From NCBI GenBank assembly GCA_007127255.1, contig SKZS01000007.1, forward strand, positions 1 through 5,279: DNA of 5,279 nt, given 5' to 3'. Shown one piece after another: positions 1-5,279 of the stretch (positions are counted from its first letter, which is position 1; each line of letters starts with the position of its first letter). This DNA is from Syntrophomonadaceae bacterium (GTDB lineage: Bacteria; Bacillota; Dethiobacteria; DTU022). The position numbers were made by a program, and so were the translations under genes. The notes beneath the pieces are model-generated. The model had not been told where the DNA came from, did not search any database, and saw only the letters and a list, made by a program, of their open reading frames with translations.

Positions 1-32
1 ATTTGCGGTATAGATCTATTGCAGCAACTATT

Positions 33-677
33 TTACTTTGACTCCTGCCAGGCTTTCTCAAGCATCGCGCTTACCTCTGCATCACTGACCTGATCAAAAT
101 TACGATAAAACTGACCGACGGCTGCAAAATGAGGTGGAGCTTCCAGGTAGACAAGTTCGTCGACCTCATTTCCAAGTATGCTAAAGGTATCCGGGGGCCC
201 TACGGGTACTGCTAAAATAAGTTTTAATGGCTCTTTCTCTTTCAGGCTGCGCAGGGCAGCCAAAAGAGTATATCCCGTAGCCACGCCATCATCAACCAGG
301 ATTACCAGGCGATTGTCAAAATCAGGCAGGGGACGATTGCCACGGTACATTTCAAGGCGGCGCTGTATTTCGATTTGCTCTTCCCCGGCAGCCTTATCAA
401 TATATTCAGCGCTAACATTTAAACGGGAAACAACATTTTCATTAATCATAACAAAGCCATCACCGGTCACCGCACCGATGGCCAGTTCAGGCTGATAAGG
501 AGCCCCAATTTTTCTGGTAATAATCAAATCCAGTTCCCCGCCAAGTTTGTCCCATATGAGCTTGGCTACAGTGACACCACCGCGCGGCACAGCAAGGATT
601 AGAGGCTGCTGTCCTCGATAAGGGCTGAGCTTTTCAGCCAGTTTCTCACCTGCCTGGCAGCGATCTTCAAAAAGCAA
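33..677 (-). CDS. Predicted phosphoribosyltransferase (COG1926-like), last visible gene of the minus operon
   Basis: A 214-residue type I phosphoribosyltransferase-fold protein, probably cytoplasmic. The PRPP-binding loop is at residues 124-137 (VILVDDGVATGYT, with the paired acidic residues D129-D130). An N-terminal PRGG motif lies at 31-34, followed by RKIGAP (55-60) and ELAIGAV (64-70), which I recognise as the signature of the stand-alone predicted phosphoribosyltransferases. The C-terminal part contains a VPVGPP turn (157-162). The substrate is unknown for this family; the base-binding hood does not identify a purine or pyrimidine salvage enzyme, and a regulatory or nucleotide-scavenging role is possible. 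The start is TTG at 677, chosen because GGGGAGG lies 9 bases upstream and no in-frame ATG is better placed. The gene follows the CooC-like gene with a 20-base gap that contains this ribosome binding site, so co-transcription is likely. No terminator is visible in the 32 bases after the stop. Family assignment is firm; the reaction is not. Confidence 0.9.
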   Translation of the reverse strand: MLFEDRCQAGEKLAEKLSPYRGQQPLILAVPRGGVTVAKLIWDKLGGELDLIITRKIGAPYQPELAIGAVTGDGFVMINENVVSRLNVSAEYIDKAAGEEQIEIQRRLEMYRGNRPLPDFDNRLVILVDDGVATGYTLLAALRSLKEKEPLKLILAVPVGPPDTFSILGNEVDELVYLEAPPHFAAVGQFYRNFDQVSDAEVSAMLEKAWQESK

Positions 678-686
678 GGTAGCAAA

Positions 687-693
687 CCTCCCC
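687..693 (-). promoter_or_regulatory. Shine-Dalgarno site that fixes the TTG start of the phosphoribosyltransferase gene
   Basis: On the minus strand the sequence is GGGGAGG, 9 bases before the TTG at 677-675. It lies in the 20-base gap after the stop of the CooC-like gene. This strong match justifies the non-ATG start. Confidence 0.75.
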
Positions 694-697
694 GTTT

Positions 698-1453
698 TTA
701 TAAGGAAAGTGATTTAAAAATTTCCTTCGTGGCTTTGACGGCTTCCGAGTCATCCGGTAATTTCAAAAGGGCTTCACCTTTAAGATCGTAATCGGCCACC
801 TGGGGGTCATTGGGGACTTCGCCAAACAAATCGAGCCCGGTTTTTTTAACTTCCTGTTCTAACTGCTTTGATGCACCTTCCTGGCTACGGCCGATGATCA
901 GCCCCATTTTGGAAACTGCTATTTTAACATTTTCGACGATTTCCCTGACTCGTCCGGCGGAACGGACACCGCGAGCCGTAGAATCACTCGTTACCAGGAG
1001 CAGGTCCACGGTAGGCAGCAGCCGTCTGCTTAAATGTTCCAGCCCCGCTTCATTATCGATGACCATATAATCATAATTTTTACTTAACTTTTCCAGGTAA
1101 TTTTTAAGCAGATCGTTAGGATAACAATAGCAACCCGGACCCTGGGGGCTGCCCATTACCACGAGATCGAAAGCATCTTCTTCTACCATTGCCCGGCTCA
1201 GGCGATACTCAATAAATATATCCTTGGTCATCCCGGTAGGTACGGCCTTTGGATCTTTGGTGTCTTCGAGAATGGTCCCGATAGTTTCGTTAACTTCCAA
1301 CCCCAGGGCTTCATTCAGGTTTGCGTTAGCGTCAGCATCAACAGCCAGGATGGTTTTTCCCTTTTTTTCTTCAGTTAAGTAACGTATCAGAAGGGCAGCT
1401 AATGTCGTTTTTCCTGTGCCCCCTTTTCCTGCTATTGCAATGCGTTTAGTCAT
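698..1453 (-). CDS. cooC: CooC-type nickel-insertion ATPase (carbon monoxide dehydrogenase maturation factor-like, SIMIBI class)
   Basis: A 251-residue MinD/ParA-like ATPase of normal length for CooC. The deviant Walker A is GKGGTGKTT at residues 9-17, with the signature lysine at K10 and the P-loop lysine at K14. A VDADAN segment lies at 38-43, and the hydrophobic strand ending in D133 (VIDNEAGLEH, 131-140) is the Walker B/switch region. Residues 107-111 (GCYCY) give the CxC pair C108/C110; in characterised CooC proteins this pair binds metal at the dimer interface. Family knowledge: CooC/AcsF ATPases dimerise on nucleotide binding and help insert Ni into the Ni-Fe-S cluster of anaerobic CO dehydrogenase or acetyl-CoA synthase. 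No such enzyme is encoded in this window, so the client is unknown. The start is ATG at 1453, with AGGAGGA 7 bases upstream. It begins 23 bases after the VWA gene ends. A paralogous ATPase serving another metalloenzyme is the main alternative. Confidence 0.88.
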   Translation of the reverse strand: MTKRIAIAGKGGTGKTTLAALLIRYLTEEKKGKTILAVDADANANLNEALGLEVNETIGTILEDTKDPKAVPTGMTKDIFIEYRLSRAMVEEDAFDLVVMGSPQGPGCYCYPNDLLKNYLEKLSKNYDYMVIDNEAGLEHLSRRLLPTVDLLLVTSDSTARGVRSAGRVREIVENVKIAVSKMGLIIGRSQEGASKQLEQEVKKTGLDLFGEVPNDPQVADYDLKGEALLKLPDDSEAVKATKEIFKSLSL

Positions 1454-1460
1454 TATTTTT

Positions 1461-1467
1461 TCCTCCT
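1461..1467 (-). promoter_or_regulatory. Strong Shine-Dalgarno site of the CooC-like gene
   Basis: The minus-strand sequence AGGAGGA lies 7 bases before the ATG at 1453. It sits in the 23-base spacer after the VWA gene. It is the best-matching ribosome binding site in the operon, which suggests the ATPase is translated independently rather than only by coupling. Confidence 0.75.
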
Positions 1468-1476
1468 ATCCTTGTC

Positions 1477-2814
1477 CTATAACCGCCCGGTCAGGACTTC
1501 TTCCAGCTGGGCAATTGTACTGCAGGGCCACATTTCCACTAATTCACCGATTTTATTTACAGATCGGTAGTCAGGCCAATACACTACGGGCAGCGGGTTA
1601 AGCCATATCACCCGCTTGACCCGTTCGTTTAATTTTTTCAGTTCATCTAAAGCCTGATCGATAGAGACTGTTTTTGTGTCACTGACCACAATCACGGTAG
1701 TCTTCGCATTTACAAGATCGGGATATTTTCTAACCATCTCAAAGAGAGCCCGGCCAAGGTCGGTACCGCCTCCCCAGTTTTTACTCTGCCGAATAACCCG
1801 ATCTAAAATATGCTGCAAATCTGTCCTTCCTTTCAACTCGGGTGTAAGGTTTTCTATATTATCAGAAAAACTGAAACAGGAAAGGTTGCGTACAACTTCC
1901 TGCAAGCCGAGTAAAAAGTGCAGCACAAAAGTACTATACTGTTTCATCGAAGCCGAAACATCACAAAGTAAAAGTATTTGCTGCTTGGAACGACGCTTTG
2001 GCTTGTGTTTCAAGTTAAAGATTATGCCTCCGAAGCGCATATTATCCCGCATCGACCGGCGCAGATCAAGGGGTCCGCTGCGGGGACCGGTGCGGCGACG
2101 TCTTAAAATTTTTACGGCCAGTTTACGGGATAATTTTTTTAAAAGCTGCTCCGCAGCAGGCATATCAGCAGCCTTTATGGCTTCTATATCCATTTCACGC
2201 AAGTTCTGATCATCACTGCCTGAGTCCGCTCCAATTTCAGAACCTTCTCCGTAATTATGTCTTTCCTGTTTATGCTTTTCCTGAGTACGGCAGTAGCGCA
2301 GGTGACTTTTGACCACTGTTTCCAAAAGAGGGCGGAAACCGGATTCCACATTTTTCCCTGTTTCAGTCTTTCGCAAAAAGTCCTGCAAACCCTCACGCTG
2401 CTGTTGTGATAATGAGCTGTACTGCTGCAGTTCATTTAAAGATAGCTGCAAAGATTCTCCTTTGAACATCAATTCATTATCAGCCTGGCTTATTTGACTC
2501 TCCAGCTGCTGACGGTAGGAATCCTTTTGTTCAGACTTTTTTTGATACTCTTCGGGAGGAACAAAAAACTGATCAAAAACGCGGCTGAAAAGAGCTTGAT
2601 CGCGATAGCTTTTCACCAGGGTTGCTTGCAGTGCAGCTTTAAATTCAGAGCGGTTGGCAATATCTATCCTGTCCAGGGTTTTCAAGGCATCGATCATTTC
2701 CGTCGTTCCCAGGGGAAGACCTTCCTGGCGCAGCAGGTCAGCAAAAGTAGCTATATTCTCTTCAAGCCTGCTCTCATGACTTTTGTATAAATCATTTTTT
2801 ATTGACACCGACAA
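1477..2814 (-). CDS. CoxE-like von Willebrand factor A domain protein
   Basis: A 445-residue soluble protein with no signal peptide or membrane segment. The N-terminal half (about 15-235) is helical and charged, with a Gln/Glu/Lys-rich stretch (about 85-150) and an acidic, probably flexible linker at about 189-207. A basic block at 238-261 (RRRR, then LDLRRSMR) is typical of CoxE-type proteins just before the VWA domain. The VWA domain (about 277-440) has a complete MIDAS metal site: DVSAS at 285-289, the Thr of GGGTD (T351), and D379 in VVSDT. Family knowledge: VWA proteins of this group act with MoxR/CoxD AAA+ ATPases; CoxE is needed with CoxD to mature the Cu-S-Mo centre of aerobic CO dehydrogenase. 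Here it overlaps the AAA+ gene, which supports a paired complex. The start is uncertain. TTG at 2814 gives a 16-base overlap with the upstream gene. GTG at 2808 (two residues shorter, 10-base overlap) is better spaced from a weak GGCGGTG at 2819-2825. Confidence 0.9.
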   Translation of the reverse strand: MSVSIKNDLYKSHESRLEENIATFADLLRQEGLPLGTTEMIDALKTLDRIDIANRSEFKAALQATLVKSYRDQALFSRVFDQFFVPPEEYQKKSEQKDSYRQQLESQISQADNELMFKGESLQLSLNELQQYSSLSQQQREGLQDFLRKTETGKNVESGFRPLLETVVKSHLRYCRTQEKHKQERHNYGEGSEIGADSGSDDQNLREMDIEAIKAADMPAAEQLLKKLSRKLAVKILRRRRTGPRSGPLDLRRSMRDNMRFGGIIFNLKHKPKRRSKQQILLLCDVSASMKQYSTFVLHFLLGLQEVVRNLSCFSFSDNIENLTPELKGRTDLQHILDRVIRQSKNWGGGTDLGRALFEMVRKYPDLVNAKTTVIVVSDTKTVSIDQALDELKKLNERVKRVIWLNPLPVVYWPDYRSVNKIGELVEMWPCSTIAQLEEVLTGRL

Positions 2815-3713
2815 ACTTCACCGCCGTCTTCACTATTTTTGAGCATTTTTTCGATTCCATCATGACCAATTTCTTTATTGAAGTATTGCTGGTCAGCATG
2901 AGTTTTCAAAACAAGATTCAAGGTATCGGCAACCAGCTTGCCATCAAGGCGGTTACGGTTCAGGGCAACCAAAGCCCTGGCCCAATCGAGGGTTTCTGCT
3001 ATTGATGGCTTTTTACGAAGGTTCTGCTGCCGGCGAAGACCGGCAACTACACGGGCCGTTTCCCAGGCCAGACGATCACCTACACCGGGCACCTTGGCCT
3101 TTATTATTTCAACTTCCTTTTCTACCTCCGGAAAATCGAGGTATAGATATAGACAACGCCTTTTCAAACCGTCGGACAGTTCACGTTCATTATTGCTGGT
3201 CAGGACAACTACTGGAATTTTATTAGCAGTAAGCGTCCCCAGCTCAGGAATAGAAACCTGAAAATCGGAAAGCACTTCAAATAAAAATGCTTCAAACTCG
3301 GGGTCGCACTTATCTACTTCATCGATCAAGAGAACCGCTGGTTTATTAGCCTGGATCGCCTTGAGCAGGGGCCTCTCCAACAGGTAGTCGCTTGAAAACA
3401 GATCTTCTTCGCGGATCTGCTCATCTTCCAGGTTTCGGTTCATTTGTATCCTTAAAAGCTGCCTTTGGTAATTCCATTCATAGAGGGCTTTCGTCTCATC
3501 AAGCCCCTCGTAGCACTGCAAACGAATCAATTCTGTTTCCAGTATTTGAGCCAGAACCTTGCCCATTTCGGTTTTGCCGACTCCCGGAGCCCCTTCAATT
3601 AATAGCGGTTTTTGAAGATCAAGAGCTAAAAACACAGTCAGCACAGTACTTTCATCACAAATATATCCAACCTGTTCAAACTTTTTTCTTAATTGTGAAA
3701 GAGCCATGGTCAT
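2799..3713 (-). CDS. MoxR/CoxD-type AAA+ ATPase
   Basis: A 304-residue MoxR-family AAA+ ATPase, about the usual length. Walker A is GAPGVGKT at residues 41-48. Walker B is LLIDEVD at 128-134 with E132 as the catalytic glutamate. Sensor 1 is the TSNN region at 172-175, and R185-R186 are arginine-finger candidates. The segment after it (RCLYLYLDFPE, 186-196) and PSIAETLDWARAL (236-248) match what I know of the CoxD branch of MoxR proteins. Family knowledge: these proteins form hexamers and, with a VWA partner, remodel a client enzyme to allow cofactor insertion; CoxD is the chaperone in maturation of the aerobic CO dehydrogenase active site. The C-terminus has a short C-x-C (C301, C303) of unknown meaning. 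The start is ATG at 3713, with AGGAAG 6 bases upstream; a second ATG at residue 3 is less well placed. It is the first gene of the probable operon and overlaps the VWA gene. Confidence 0.92.
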   Translation of the reverse strand: MTMALSQLRKKFEQVGYICDESTVLTVFLALDLQKPLLIEGAPGVGKTEMGKVLAQILETELIRLQCYEGLDETKALYEWNYQRQLLRIQMNRNLEDEQIREEDLFSSDYLLERPLLKAIQANKPAVLLIDEVDKCDPEFEAFLFEVLSDFQVSIPELGTLTANKIPVVVLTSNNERELSDGLKRRCLYLYLDFPEVEKEVEIIKAKVPGVGDRLAWETARVVAGLRRQQNLRKKPSIAETLDWARALVALNRNRLDGKLVADTLNLVLKTHADQQYFNKEIGHDGIEKMLKNSEDGGEVCRCQ

Positions 3714-3719
3714 AGAAAT

Positions 3720-3725
3720 CTTCCT
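3720..3725 (-). promoter_or_regulatory. Shine-Dalgarno site of the AAA+ ATPase gene
   Basis: The minus-strand sequence AGGAAG lies 6 bases before the ATG at 3713. It favours this ATG over the in-frame ATG two codons later. Confidence 0.6.
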
Positions 3726-3840
3726 AACTATATTTATTTAGTTTATATTACATACAAATAGTCCCTGGGGTAATAAAACTTACTCATACTCCTGGTTGAA
3801 AATGTACTTAAACTATAAAATAACCTGTATACAATGATAC

Positions 3841-3846
3841 TATAAT
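3841..3846 (+). promoter_or_regulatory. Candidate -10 box for the guanidino-hydrolase gene
   Basis: TATAAT is a perfect sigma-A-type -10 hexamer in the right orientation. The -35 position (about 3818-3823) is AT-rich but does not resemble TTGACA, and there is no TGn extension. If it is used, transcription would start near 3853 and give a leader of roughly 100 bases. AT-rich DNA yields such hexamers by chance, so confidence is limited. Confidence 0.35.
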
Positions 3847-3938
3847 TAAGGAAAGCGGGCAAATTCATAGGCCTGATGAAAATTGTCCCAGGCAGATAAA
3901 TATATGATAATATTAAATAAGCGGAAGGTATTTAATGC

Positions 3939-3945
3939 AAAGGAG
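3939..3945 (+). promoter_or_regulatory. Shine-Dalgarno site that fixes the start of the guanidino-hydrolase at 3952
   Basis: AAAGGAG lies 6 bases before the ATG at 3952. Neither the in-frame TTG at 3883 nor the in-frame ATG at 3904 has a comparable site, so the 23 codons upstream of 3952 are treated as leader. Confidence 0.8.
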
Positions 3946-3951
3946 TGGGTA

Positions 3952-4830
3952 ATGATTAAGTTTAACGGCCAATCTGAAACTGGAAAAATTCACTCGGTGC
4001 TTATGAAAAGTCCAGCCAGGGCCTGGCTTGGCCAGGATAGTGTCAACCGCCAGTGGCACAAGCTTCACTACCCTGAAAAGCCTGACTTCCAAAAAGCGCT
4101 TCATGAATATAACCAGTTCGCCTCAATAATTGAACAAAACGTCCCGGAGGTTTTTTACCTGCCAGAAGACAATGAAACAAGCCTTGACTCTATTTACACC
4201 CATGACCCCGTAATTATAACTGAAAAAGGAACTGTATTATGCAGAATGGGTAAAGAAGAAAGAACCAGCGAACCTTCCATAATTGGAGAGCACCTGGAAA
4301 AATTGGGGATCCCGATCCTCGGAGAAATCATGGCCCCGGGTAAACTTGAGGGCGGCGATGTTGTCTGGTTCGATGACGGCACAGCTGCTGTAGGTCTTGG
4401 TTACCGTACCAATGCGGAAGGCGTTAAACAGCTGCGGAAGCTGACTAAAGAGTTTGTAAAAAGTATAGTGGAGGTTCCGCTACCCCATTGGAACGGCCCC
4501 AGTGAATGTCTGCACCTGATGTCCATGATCAGCCCGGTAGATAAAGACCTGGCGGTAGTTTACTCCCGCCTGATGGCGGTTCCCTTCCGCGACCTATTAA
4601 TTGAAAAAGGGATCAACCTTATCGAGGTACCAGACGAAGAATACGATAACTTCGCCTGTAACGTTTTAACCTTGGAACCTCGTAAGTGCGTAATAATAGC
4701 CGGAAGCCCGCGCACAAAAGCAGCTCTTGAACGTGAAGGAGTCACTGTTTACGAGTATCACGGGTTGGATGTTTCAATTAAAGGCGGTGGTGGACCGACC
4801 TGCCTGACCAGACCGCTGCTAAGAGAATAA
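3952..4830 (+). CDS. Dimethylarginine dimethylaminohydrolase/arginine deiminase-superfamily protein
   Basis: A 292-residue cytoplasmic enzyme of the guanidino-modifying (pentein) superfamily, close to the size of DDAH and shorter than classical arginine deiminase (about 400). Visible active-site elements are D85 in YTHDP (82-86), E133 in LEGGDVV (132-138), H188 in ECLHLMSM (185-192), and the nucleophile C284 in the C-terminal GGGGPTCLTRPL (278-289). Family knowledge: the Cys attacks the guanidinium carbon to form a thiouronium intermediate, which water releases as citrulline or an ureido product. Arginine deiminases have HLD at the catalytic His, where the Asp holds the guanidinium; here it is HLM (M190). 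This leans toward a DDAH-like or other substituted-guanidine substrate, which is an inference. The start is ATG at 3952, set by a good AAAGGAG. The gene is monocistronic, divergent from the AAA+ operon, and ends at a strong terminator. The exact substrate is not established. Confidence 0.88.
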   Translation: MIKFNGQSETGKIHSVLMKSPARAWLGQDSVNRQWHKLHYPEKPDFQKALHEYNQFASIIEQNVPEVFYLPEDNETSLDSIYTHDPVIITEKGTVLCRMGKEERTSEPSIIGEHLEKLGIPILGEIMAPGKLEGGDVVWFDDGTAAVGLGYRTNAEGVKQLRKLTKEFVKSIVEVPLPHWNGPSECLHLMSMISPVDKDLAVVYSRLMAVPFRDLLIEKGINLIEVPDEEYDNFACNVLTLEPRKCVIIAGSPRTKAALEREGVTVYEYHGLDVSIKGGGGPTCLTRPLLRE

Positions 4831-4842
4831 TTGCATGCCAGC

Positions 4843-4872
4843 GAAAGGGGGCATTCGCCCCCTTTCTTTTTT
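4843..4872 (+). terminator. Intrinsic terminator of the guanidino-hydrolase gene
   Basis: A perfect 10-bp stem (4843-4852 with 4857-4866; arms GAAAGGGGGC and GCCCCCTTTC) closes a four-base ATTC loop and is followed at once by six T (4867-4872). It begins 12 bases after the stop codon at 4830. On the other strand the stem is not followed by a T run, so it should act mainly on rightward transcription. It also lies between convergent genes. Confidence 0.95.
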
Positions 4873-4886
4873 ATTGCATCCCAAAA

Positions 4887-5279
4887 CTAAAAACTATAGC
4901 TGCTGCCCGGAGGAACAACAATACATTTGCTATCCGTTTTTTGCTCAACTTTTTTCTTGAACTCTTCGGGATCTGCTTCGATCAAGGGCCAGGTATTGTA
5001 GTGGTAAGGAATAACCACCTTTGCCTTCAGAAAAGAAGCGGCCATCACAGCATCATCAATCCCCATGGTAAAATTATCACCAATCGGCAGCATGGCCAAC
5101 TCCAGAGGATCCAGCTCTCCAATTAATTTCATATCCCCAAACAGTGCGGTATCTCCGGCAAAATATATATTTTTACCGTAGTAATCAACTACAAAACCAC
5201 AGGCATGCCCCCCGGGAATTCCTGCCCCGTGGAAAGCCAGGGTCAGCTTAACTGATCCAAAGGGGAACTTATGCCGCCC
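4887..5279 (-). CDS. UPF0173-type metal-dependent hydrolase, metallo-beta-lactamase fold (partial, C-terminal 130 residues)
   Basis: The open frame runs from the window edge (5279) to a TAG at 4887 and gives 130 residues without a stop. The real start lies outside the window; the internal ATG at 5132 is only a mid-protein methionine. Visible features, counted from the first visible residue, are FGSVKLTLAFH (7-17), FAGDT (40-44, where D43 would be the bridging metal ligand of the fold), GDNFTMG (67-73), and the HYNTWP stretch whose H93 is the late metal-ligand histidine. These match the UPF0173 (YtkL-like) hydrolases, normally about 225-230 residues, so roughly the first 95-100 residues, including the HxHxDH site, are missing here. 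The family is cytoplasmic with no firmly known substrate. It converges on the guanidino-hydrolase gene, and there is no sign that the two are functionally linked. Confidence 0.92.
   Translation of the reverse strand, partial: GRHKFPFGSVKLTLAFHGAGIPGGHACGFVVDYYGKNIYFAGDTALFGDMKLIGELDPLELAMLPIGDNFTMGIDDAVMAASFLKAKVVIPYHYNTWPLIEADPEEFKKKVEQKTDSKCIVVPPGSSYSF

Larger units (their letters stand above)
3714..3951. other. Divergent AT-rich intergenic region between the minus operon and the guanidino-hydrolase gene
   Basis: These 238 bases separate two divergent start codons, so promoters for both directions should lie here. Rightward there is a perfect TATAAT. Leftward I found no -35/-10 pair with acceptable spacing; TAATAT and TATAGT hexamers exist but lack a matching -35. 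Other structure includes a 6-bp inverted repeat with one G-T pair (3768-3773 with 3780-3785), an 8-base palindrome TGTATACA (3826-3833), and small inverted repeats at 3857-3893. There is no riboswitch or T-box that I recognise, and no additional gene with a ribosome binding site. Confidence 0.6.

Noticed and set aside
178..3715. Plus-strand open frames opposite the minus operon (for example 1676-2209, 2938-3261 and 3392-3715)
   Set aside because: They lie antisense to well-supported conserved genes, have no recognisable domains, and their compositions (Arg/Ser/Phe-rich) are typical of shadow frames.
3796..3824. TTGAAA as a -35 box for a rightward promoter
   Set aside because: No acceptable -10 lies 16-18 bases downstream; the nearest TATAAA and TAAAAT are only 12-14 bases away.
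3826..3833. TGTATACA palindrome just upstream of the -10 box as an operator
   Set aside because: The symmetry stops at eight bases, and such AT-rich palindromes are common by chance; there is no second copy or regulator gene nearby.
3883..3951. N-terminal extension of the guanidino-hydrolase starting at TTG 3883 or ATG 3904
   Set aside because: Neither start has a ribosome binding site, the extension is AT-rich and unlike the family N-terminus, and a strong AAAGGAG sits 6 bases before the ATG at 3952.
4831..4879. TTGCAT direct repeats (4831-4836 and 4874-4879) flanking the terminator, like a target-site duplication
   Set aside because: They are only six bases, with no transposase or inverted ends; the sequence between is an ordinary terminator.
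4887..5132. A complete 81-residue small gene beginning at ATG 5132
   Set aside because: The frame stays open upstream to the window edge and encodes conserved UPF0173 sequence, including the AGDT motif, so 5132 is an internal methionine.

Overview
The window looks like part of the chromosome of an anaerobic, low-to-medium-GC Firmicute (Clostridia-like). This is inferred from strong AGGAGG-type ribosome binding sites, TTG starts, and a CooC-type nickel-insertion ATPase of the kind found in CO-metabolising or acetogenic anaerobes. No rRNA or other phylogenetic marker is present, so the placement is loose.

Minus-strand block (about 33-3713, read right to left). Four closely packed genes form a probable operon: a MoxR/CoxD-type AAA+ ATPase, a CoxE-type von Willebrand factor A (VWA) protein that overlaps it, a CooC-type deviant-Walker-A ATPase with a CxC metal-site motif, and a COG1926-type predicted phosphoribosyltransferase. 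The first two resemble the CoxD/CoxE helpers of the aerobic Mo/Cu CO dehydrogenase. The third resembles the maturation factor of the unrelated anaerobic Ni-Fe CO dehydrogenase. Finding both in one transcription unit, with no CO dehydrogenase structural gene in view, is the most interesting point here. The module may mature or reactivate a metalloenzyme.

Divergent intergenic region (3714-3951). It is AT-rich and separates the operon from a plus-strand gene. It holds a clear TATAAT -10 box facing right and small inverted repeats in the presumed leader. No convincing promoter was found for the minus operon.

Plus-strand gene (3952-4830). It encodes a 292-residue protein of the dimethylarginine dimethylaminohydrolase/arginine deiminase (guanidino-modifying) superfamily. 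The recognisable Asp, Glu, His and Cys active-site residues are intact. It ends in a textbook intrinsic terminator.

Right edge (4887-5279, minus). This is the C-terminal 130 residues of a UPF0173 metallo-beta-lactamase-fold hydrolase, cut by the window end and convergent with the previous gene.

I saw no RNA genes, CRISPR array, mobile element or pseudogene.
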